Assembly: GCA_028709185.1 (NCBI GenBank)
Contig: JAQVXM010000028.1
Span: 1-8,467, forward strand
Length of the DNA: 8,467 bases
Origin: Minisyncoccota bacterium
GTDB lineage: Bacteria; Patescibacteriota; Minisyncoccia; UBA6257; XYB1-36-10
Reading direction: 5' to 3'
Shown here: one piece after another, positions 4,696 to 8,467 of the stretch
How the letters are laid out: the number at the start of each line of letters is the position of its first letter
Numbering within the stretch: position 1 is the stretch's first letter
The notes under the pieces: model-generated
The model's input: only the letters and a program-made list of their open reading frames with translations
Databases searched by the model: none
Told to the model about the DNA's origin: nothing
Translations under genes and position numbers: made by a program

Positions 4696-5916
4696 ATGGC
4701 AAGATTAATAACAGGATTAGACATAGGGACAGCTTCTATAAAAGTAGCGGTAGCGGAAATCGGAAAGGAAGAAAAGCCGAAGCTTATTTTTTTATCCAAG
4801 CAAATTTCTGCCGGAATGAGAAAGGGAACAGTAACTCAATTTGATGAGGTGGAGAAATGCGTTTCTTCAGCTCTTTTAAAAGTTAAAGGAGTAGCTAAAG
4901 GAGCTTTAAAAAATATTTTTTTAAATGTTGGAGGAATAAAATCAAGGACTCAAGTTTCTAAAGGAGTGGTTGTGGTTTCGAGAGCGGATAGTGAGATTTA
5001 TCAAGATGATATCGATAGAGCTATAAAAACATCAAAGGATTCCATAGCATCTCATAATAGAACAATAATCCATGCGATAACTAGAAGTTTTATTGTCGAT
5101 GGAATGCCTAATATTGAAGATCCAATAGGTCTTTCCGGAAATCGTTTGGAGGTGGAAAGTTATATCATAGATTATTTAGCTCAAGATTTGAGAAGTTTAG
5201 GAAAAGTGGCGGATAAGGCAGGAGGAGTGGTGGGAGGTCTTGTTTATAATCCGGTAGCGACCAGCCGTTCTGTTTTAAATAAAAACCAAAAAGATTTAGG
5301 AGTGGTTATGATTGATATAGGTTTTGGAACAACCGGAGTAGCGGTTTTTGAAGAAGGAAAAATGTTGCATTCCGCGGTTTTGCCTGTTGGTTCGGCTAAT
5401 ATCACAAATGATCTGGCAATAGGATTAAAAATTCCGATAGAGGCGGCGGAGGCCATGAAGCTTTCTTCCGGTTATGCGGTTTCTAAGGATATTTCTATAA
5501 AAGAAAAACTAGATTTAAAAAAATTTGACGTGGGAAGTTCTGGAATGGTAACAAAAAAGTTTTTTTCGGAAATAATAGAAGTGAGATTAGCGGAGATTTT
5601 TGAATTGGTTAATAATGAACTTAAAGCGATAGGTAAGGAAAAAAATTTACCGGCAGGAGTAATATTATCGGGAGGCGGTTCTAAGATGCCGGGAATTGTA
5701 GAATTAGCTAAACGCGAATTGCGTTTACCGGTTCAACTTGGAATGTTAGCGCCGGAAGCGGTTTCTTTTGCTAATAAAGAAATAGAAGAGAAAGTGGAGG
5801 ATCCTGAATATATAACAAGTTTAGGGCTTGTGCTTCAGGGTTATGATGATATGATGGAACAAAAACCAAGAATGGGAAATGCTTTTTCAAGAATTTTAAA
5901 TTATTTCCTTCCATAA
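4696..5916 (+). CDS. ftsA: Cell division protein FtsA
   Basis: This is an actin-like ATPase that polymerises under the membrane and tethers FtsZ filaments. From the ATG at 4696 it is 406 residues, normal for the family. The phosphate-1 loop is GLDIGTASIKVAV (7-19). The FtsA-specific 1C domain follows at about 85-165. Phosphate-2 is MIDIGFGTTGVAVF (205-218), and the adenosine motif is GVILSGGGSKMPG (321-333). The last 14 residues (MGNAFSRILNYFLP) form a short amphipathic segment after a flexible stretch, the expected membrane-targeting tail. An upstream in-frame GTG at 4624 would add 24 residues with no family likeness and is rejected because homologues begin just before the first phosphate loop. 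ftsZ starts three bases after its stop. FtsQ and murein genes that often precede ftsA are missing here. Confidence 0.95.
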   Translation: MARLITGLDIGTASIKVAVAEIGKEEKPKLIFLSKQISAGMRKGTVTQFDEVEKCVSSALLKVKGVAKGALKNIFLNVGGIKSRTQVSKGVVVVSRADSEIYQDDIDRAIKTSKDSIASHNRTIIHAITRSFIVDGMPNIEDPIGLSGNRLEVESYIIDYLAQDLRSLGKVADKAGGVVGGLVYNPVATSRSVLNKNQKDLGVVMIDIGFGTTGVAVFEEGKMLHSAVLPVGSANITNDLAIGLKIPIEAAEAMKLSSGYAVSKDISIKEKLDLKKFDVGSSGMVTKKFFSEIIEVRLAEIFELVNNELKAIGKEKNLPAGVILSGGGSKMPGIVELAKRELRLPVQLGMLAPEAVSFANKEIEEKVEDPEYITSLGLVLQGYDDMMEQKPRMGNAFSRILNYFLP

Positions 5917-5919
5917 AAA

Positions 5920-7152
5920 ATGAATAAAGAAAATAAATTTAATCAGATAAATGGAAAAAAACAGGCGTGGCAATATGGAGTAAAGGTAAAAGTGGTAGGA
6001 GTGGGAGGAGGAGGCGGAAATGCTATTTCCAGAATGAGCAAGGATTTTATAAGAGGCGTGGAATTTATCGCCATAAATACCGATATGCAGGATTTAGAAT
6101 TTTGCGAAGCCAGAAAAAAAATCCATATCGGAAGAAATTTAACATCCGGACTTGGAGCGGGGATGAATCCTGAAGTTGGGGCAAAATCAGCAGAAGAGAA
6201 TAAAAATGATGTAATTGAAGCTTTAGAAGGGGCGGATTTGGTTTTCTTAACAGCTGGATTTGGAGGAGGAACAGGAACAGGAGCTTTGCCGGTTGTGGCG
6301 GAAATTGCAAAAGAATTAGGAATTTTAACAATTGCAGTAGTGACTAAACCGTTTTCTTTTGAAGGAGCGCAAAGGGGAAAAATTGCTCAAGAAGGAATAA
6401 TCAGATTAAAAGATAAAGTCGATGCTTTAATCGTAGTGCCAAATGACAGAATTTTTTCAATAATAAATAAAGATACGCCGATAATAAAAGCTTTTATAGA
6501 AATAGATGAGGTTTTAAAAAATGCCGTTCAAGGAATTGTGGAATTAATAGTTTCTCCAGGAATAATAAATGTAGATTTTGCCGATGTGCGAACAATAATA
6601 TCCGGAGCCGGTTCGGCGATTGTTGGAGTTGGAATAGCTTCCGGACAAGAAAGAGCAACAGATGCGGCGAGGCAAGCTATAAATTCGCCTCTTTTAGAAG
6701 TGGCGGCGGATGGAGCAAGGGGAGTTTTATTCGGAGTTTCCGGAGGACGGGATATAAAAATGACAGAAATAAACGAAGCGGCAAAAGTGATAACGGAATC
6801 GGTTGATCCGACAGCTAAAATAATATTCGGAGCTTATAATGATAAAAAATTGAAACAAGGACAGATGAAAATAACTTTAATAGCAACCGGATTTTCCGGC
6901 ACGCGTCCTCCCGTTTCTTCATTGTTTAATCGAGGTGAGACAGGGGGAGCGCAAAGCGTAGCAGAAACTATTGGAGCTTCCAGTATTTTCAGAAAAGTGA
7001 CTGATAACAGCGCTTCACTTTCCTCTTCTCAAAAAGAAAATCTTTTTAACGGAGGAATTTCCAAAATAAACGGACGGGAAGAAAAAGATAAAAAAGAAGA
7101 AACGGGGAGTATGTGGGATATTCCGACATTTTTAAGAAGAAAGAAAAAATAA
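5920..7152 (+). CDS. ftsZ: Cell division protein FtsZ
   Basis: This is the tubulin-like GTPase that forms the division ring. The 410-residue protein has a short N-terminal tail, the Gly-rich nucleotide loop GVGGGGGNAI (27-36), the GTP signature GGGTGTG (115-121), and the T7 synergy loop NVDFAD (217-222). That loop carries the two aspartates (219, 222) that complete the GTPase site of the neighbouring subunit. The core ends near residue 330. A Ser/Gly-rich linker (about 331-397) follows, then the C-terminal peptide WDIPTFLRR (399-407) with a basic KKK end, the docking site for FtsA and other partners. All catalytic features are intact. It lies three bases after ftsA and is surely co-transcribed. 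The strong terminator at 7205 ends the unit. Confidence 0.98.
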   Translation: MNKENKFNQINGKKQAWQYGVKVKVVGVGGGGGNAISRMSKDFIRGVEFIAINTDMQDLEFCEARKKIHIGRNLTSGLGAGMNPEVGAKSAEENKNDVIEALEGADLVFLTAGFGGGTGTGALPVVAEIAKELGILTIAVVTKPFSFEGAQRGKIAQEGIIRLKDKVDALIVVPNDRIFSIINKDTPIIKAFIEIDEVLKNAVQGIVELIVSPGIINVDFADVRTIISGAGSAIVGVGIASGQERATDAARQAINSPLLEVAADGARGVLFGVSGGRDIKMTEINEAAKVITESVDPTAKIIFGAYNDKKLKQGQMKITLIATGFSGTRPPVSSLFNRGETGGAQSVAETIGASSIFRKVTDNSASLSSSQKENLFNGGISKINGREEKDKKEETGSMWDIPTFLRRKKK

Positions 7153-7204
7153 AATTTTAATAAAACTTTTAGATAATTTACGGGTTTTGTAAGAATAAAA
7201 AAAG

Positions 7205-7234
7205 ATGCCCTTCAACATTTACGTTGAAGGGCAT
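7205..7234. terminator. Strong bidirectional intrinsic terminator
   Basis: ATGCCCTTCAAC (7205-7216) and GTTGAAGGGCAT (7223-7234) form a perfect 12-pair stem around a six-base loop, the strongest hairpin in the window. On the left is a run of A's (7198-7203), which is a U-tract when read on the minus strand. On the right is TTTGTTT. It sits between two convergent genes and should stop transcription from ftsZ and from the leftward surface-protein gene. The U-tract is better for the leftward transcript. Confidence 0.9.
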
Positions 7235-7250
7235 TTGTTTATCGGTTCGA

Positions 7251-8467
7251 TTATTCTTCGTAAAAAGGATAACCGATCGAGTTAATCACATTCATTTCCG
7301 TTCCTTCTATTTGAGAAAGTTTTTCCAAACTTTCGTAGGAAGGAAGGAAGTATTTAACTTCCGGAATAATTTCTTCTTCTTTTGGAGAAACTTCTTTTAG
7401 AGAGTTTCTTGAAGAAGATTTCGTTGCCGGAAGTTTGGCGAACATTTCAAGAAGAGCTTGGCGGTGTCCGCCCCAAACATCCGCGTTGATTTCGTCGAAC
7501 GATAACAGTCCGACGTAATCAATAAGAAGTATTGGAGAAGCTCCATTTTTTCCCTGAAGGAAGAAATGAATGCCGTCAGTCACGAAATGTTCTTTTCCGA
7601 TATCTTCGGGAGGAATCATCTTGTAAATTTCCCGAAGGTCGAAGGTTACAAAGTGACCGATGAGTCCGCCAACCGCATCAATGGCGGGCATTGGCAGGGA
7701 TGCCGGTGCCAACCACTGCATTACGCCTCTTCCATCGCGGTATCCCGCGATAGGCAAAACTGCAGTGTTCACTCCTTCTTTATTTTCCGTATACATACCG
7801 ATTACCACAAATGGTTTATCTTCGGTATGCACAAAGAAATAATATTGAAAGAGCGCCGGATAATTTTCCGGTGACCCGTCGGCGGTTAAGACTGCATAAC
7901 CGTCAGGTTCGGAAGCTTCGCTTTTATACCACCAGCCGACTTGCGCGTTTGACGCAAGCCACACCGGATTGTTATACCAGCCTCCGGCTCTGAACCATTT
8001 CGTCATCGCTTCTGTGGGGAAGTAATTCCACCATGGCGCCCGGTCATTCCATGGAATCATGGTCGGACTGGGCGTTGGCGGAATTGTATCAATGACTGGG
8101 GTTGTTGTTGCAGTCGGTGTTGGCGTCCAGGTGAAAATTGGTGGCACCGGCGTTTTAGTCGGGGTCGCCGTTTTTTCAACTGGAGGAGTAGCTGTTTCGG
8201 TTGGTGTTGCGGTCACAGTCGGAGTCGCGGTCGAAGTAAATGTCGGTGTCGCTGTCGCAACCGGAGTACTCGTGACTGTTGCAGTCGGAGTCGAGGTTGA
8301 AGTCGGCTTTGGAGTATTTGTCGGAGTTGGAGTTCTGGTAGGTTCCGATAATCCTTCCGGAATACTACCAAGGAAAGTCCAAATCGCTTTTTTCCCATCT
8401 CTCAATGCAGCGACTTTGAAAAACAATCTTTCTGAATGAGGAACATTCCTCCAGACAAAAAAATTGT
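7251..8467 (-). CDS. Predicted extracellular protein with Thr-Pro linker, 5' end outside window
   Basis: The reading frame stays open to the right window edge, so the N-terminus is missing; a TTG at 8424-8426 is internal. Numbering residues from that TTG, the visible parts are as follows. First is an N-terminal remnant that reads like the end of a fibronectin-III or Ig-like fold ([14 protein letters not shown], starting upstream of the TTG). Next is a Thr/Pro-rich linker (29-122). Then comes an aromatic-rich domain (about 126-325) opening [12 protein letters not shown] with further WW/GW motifs and a late [10 protein letters not shown] strand, resembling carbohydrate-binding or galactose-binding-like beta-sandwiches. 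Last is a charged tail (about 330-391) without a membrane anchor or sorting motif. No cysteine occurs in the visible part. Export is inferred from the linker and composition. The gene is visibly richer in G+C than its neighbours and on the opposite strand. The function is unknown; attachment or glycan binding is a guess. Confidence 0.8.
   Translation of the reverse strand, partial: NFFVWRNVPHSERLFFKVAALRDGKKAIWTFLGSIPEGLSEPTRTPTPTNTPKPTSTSTPTATVTSTPVATATPTFTSTATPTVTATPTETATPPVEKTATPTKTPVPPIFTWTPTPTATTTPVIDTIPPTPSPTMIPWNDRAPWWNYFPTEAMTKWFRAGGWYNNPVWLASNAQVGWWYKSEASEPDGYAVLTADGSPENYPALFQYYFFVHTEDKPFVVIGMYTENKEGVNTAVLPIAGYRDGRGVMQWLAPASLPMPAIDAVGGLIGHFVTFDLREIYKMIPPEDIGKEHFVTDGIHFFLQGKNGASPILLIDYVGLLSFDEINADVWGGHRQALLEMFAKLPATKSSSRNSLKEVSPKEEEIIPEVKYFLPSYESLEKLSQIEGTEMNVINSIGYPFYEE
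8061..8342 (-). repeat. Degenerate Thr-X dipeptide repeat encoding a Thr-Pro linker
   Basis: The minus strand encodes about 94 residues dominated by Thr, Pro, Ala, Val and Ser. In its first half (8187-8339), threonine occupies every second codon at 24 of 26 positions, giving a six-base period. Prolines recur every six to eight residues. The DNA repeat is imperfect at third codon positions, so selection or old expansion is likelier than a recent slippage event. Such linkers are known between domains of secreted proteins and are often O-glycosylated. Confidence 0.85.

Noticed and set aside
5967..6331. Alternative frames on both strands inside ftsZ
   Set aside because: They overlap the nucleotide-binding core of ftsZ and show only the low-complexity composition expected of shadow frames.
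7153..7250. Possible small RNA or attachment site in the ftsZ-downstream gap
   Set aside because: The hairpin with flanking A and T tracts is fully explained as a bidirectional terminator between convergent genes.
8424..8426. TTG as start codon of the surface-protein gene
   Set aside because: The frame is open upstream to the window edge and continues with protein-like sequence (WRNVPHSER), so the real start lies outside the window.
8059..8439. Plus-strand frame encoding a Val-Gly repeat protein
   Set aside because: It is the antisense image of the Thr-Pro linker; the (Val-Gly)n pattern follows from complementing Thr and Pro codons, and the minus-strand frame is longer and has protein-like domains on both sides.
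1..8467. New defence, mobile or CRISPR-type system
   Set aside because: No transposase, integrase, nuclease, toxin-antitoxin pair, spaced direct repeats or tRNA-associated att site was found; nearly all genes are core housekeeping genes.

Overview
The window looks like core chromosome of a small-genome, AT-rich bacterium, most likely a member of the Patescibacteria (Candidate Phyla Radiation), Parcubacteria-like. The signs are very Lys/Ile/Glu-rich proteins, compact gene packing, short versions of housekeeping proteins, weak Shine-Dalgarno sequences, and a Cys-free, Thr-Pro-rich surface protein. This placement is inference, because no rRNA gene or other decisive phylogenetic marker was compared. 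TGA is an ordinary stop here: it ends hisS one base before the next ATG, and it ends pth. This is therefore not a lineage that reads TGA as glycine.

Layout. Positions 27-566 (minus) encode peptidyl-tRNA hydrolase. It diverges from a rightward series: signal peptidase I (641-1192), histidyl-tRNA synthetase (1223-2608), a 99-residue protein of unknown function (2610-2909), a HIT-family protein (2930-3337), ribosomal protein bS21 (3468-3677), a YqeY/GatB-like protein (3750-4199), the rRNA-maturation RNase YbeY (4204-4605), FtsA (4696-5916) and FtsZ (5920-7152). A strong 12-bp-stem bidirectional terminator (7205-7234) separates ftsZ from a convergent, 5'-truncated gene (7251 to beyond 8467, minus). 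That gene encodes a predicted extracellular protein with a Thr-Pro linker and a C-terminal aromatic-rich, probably beta-sheet domain. No tRNA, rRNA, CRISPR, insertion sequence or origin was seen.

Function. The rightward genes combine translation and ribosome quality (hisS, rpsU, yqeY, ybeY, with pth opposite), protein export (lepB) and division (ftsA-ftsZ). FtsA has an ATPase core and a C-terminal amphipathic tail. FtsZ has the GTP-binding signature, the T7 loop and a C-terminal peptide for binding FtsA. FtsQ and cell-wall genes that often precede ftsA are not present.

The most interesting non-coding signal is promoter geometry. The pth/lepB intergenic region holds two well-formed divergent promoters with -35 boxes three bases apart. 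Each -10 box ends only 6-7 bases before the ATG, which predicts leaderless mRNAs. A similar near-leaderless promoter precedes rpsU. The most interesting protein signals are the strict every-second-residue threonine pattern in the last gene, and unusual residues at conserved active-site positions in HisRS and Pth. I found no convincing new multi-gene system; most of the window is ordinary core genome.
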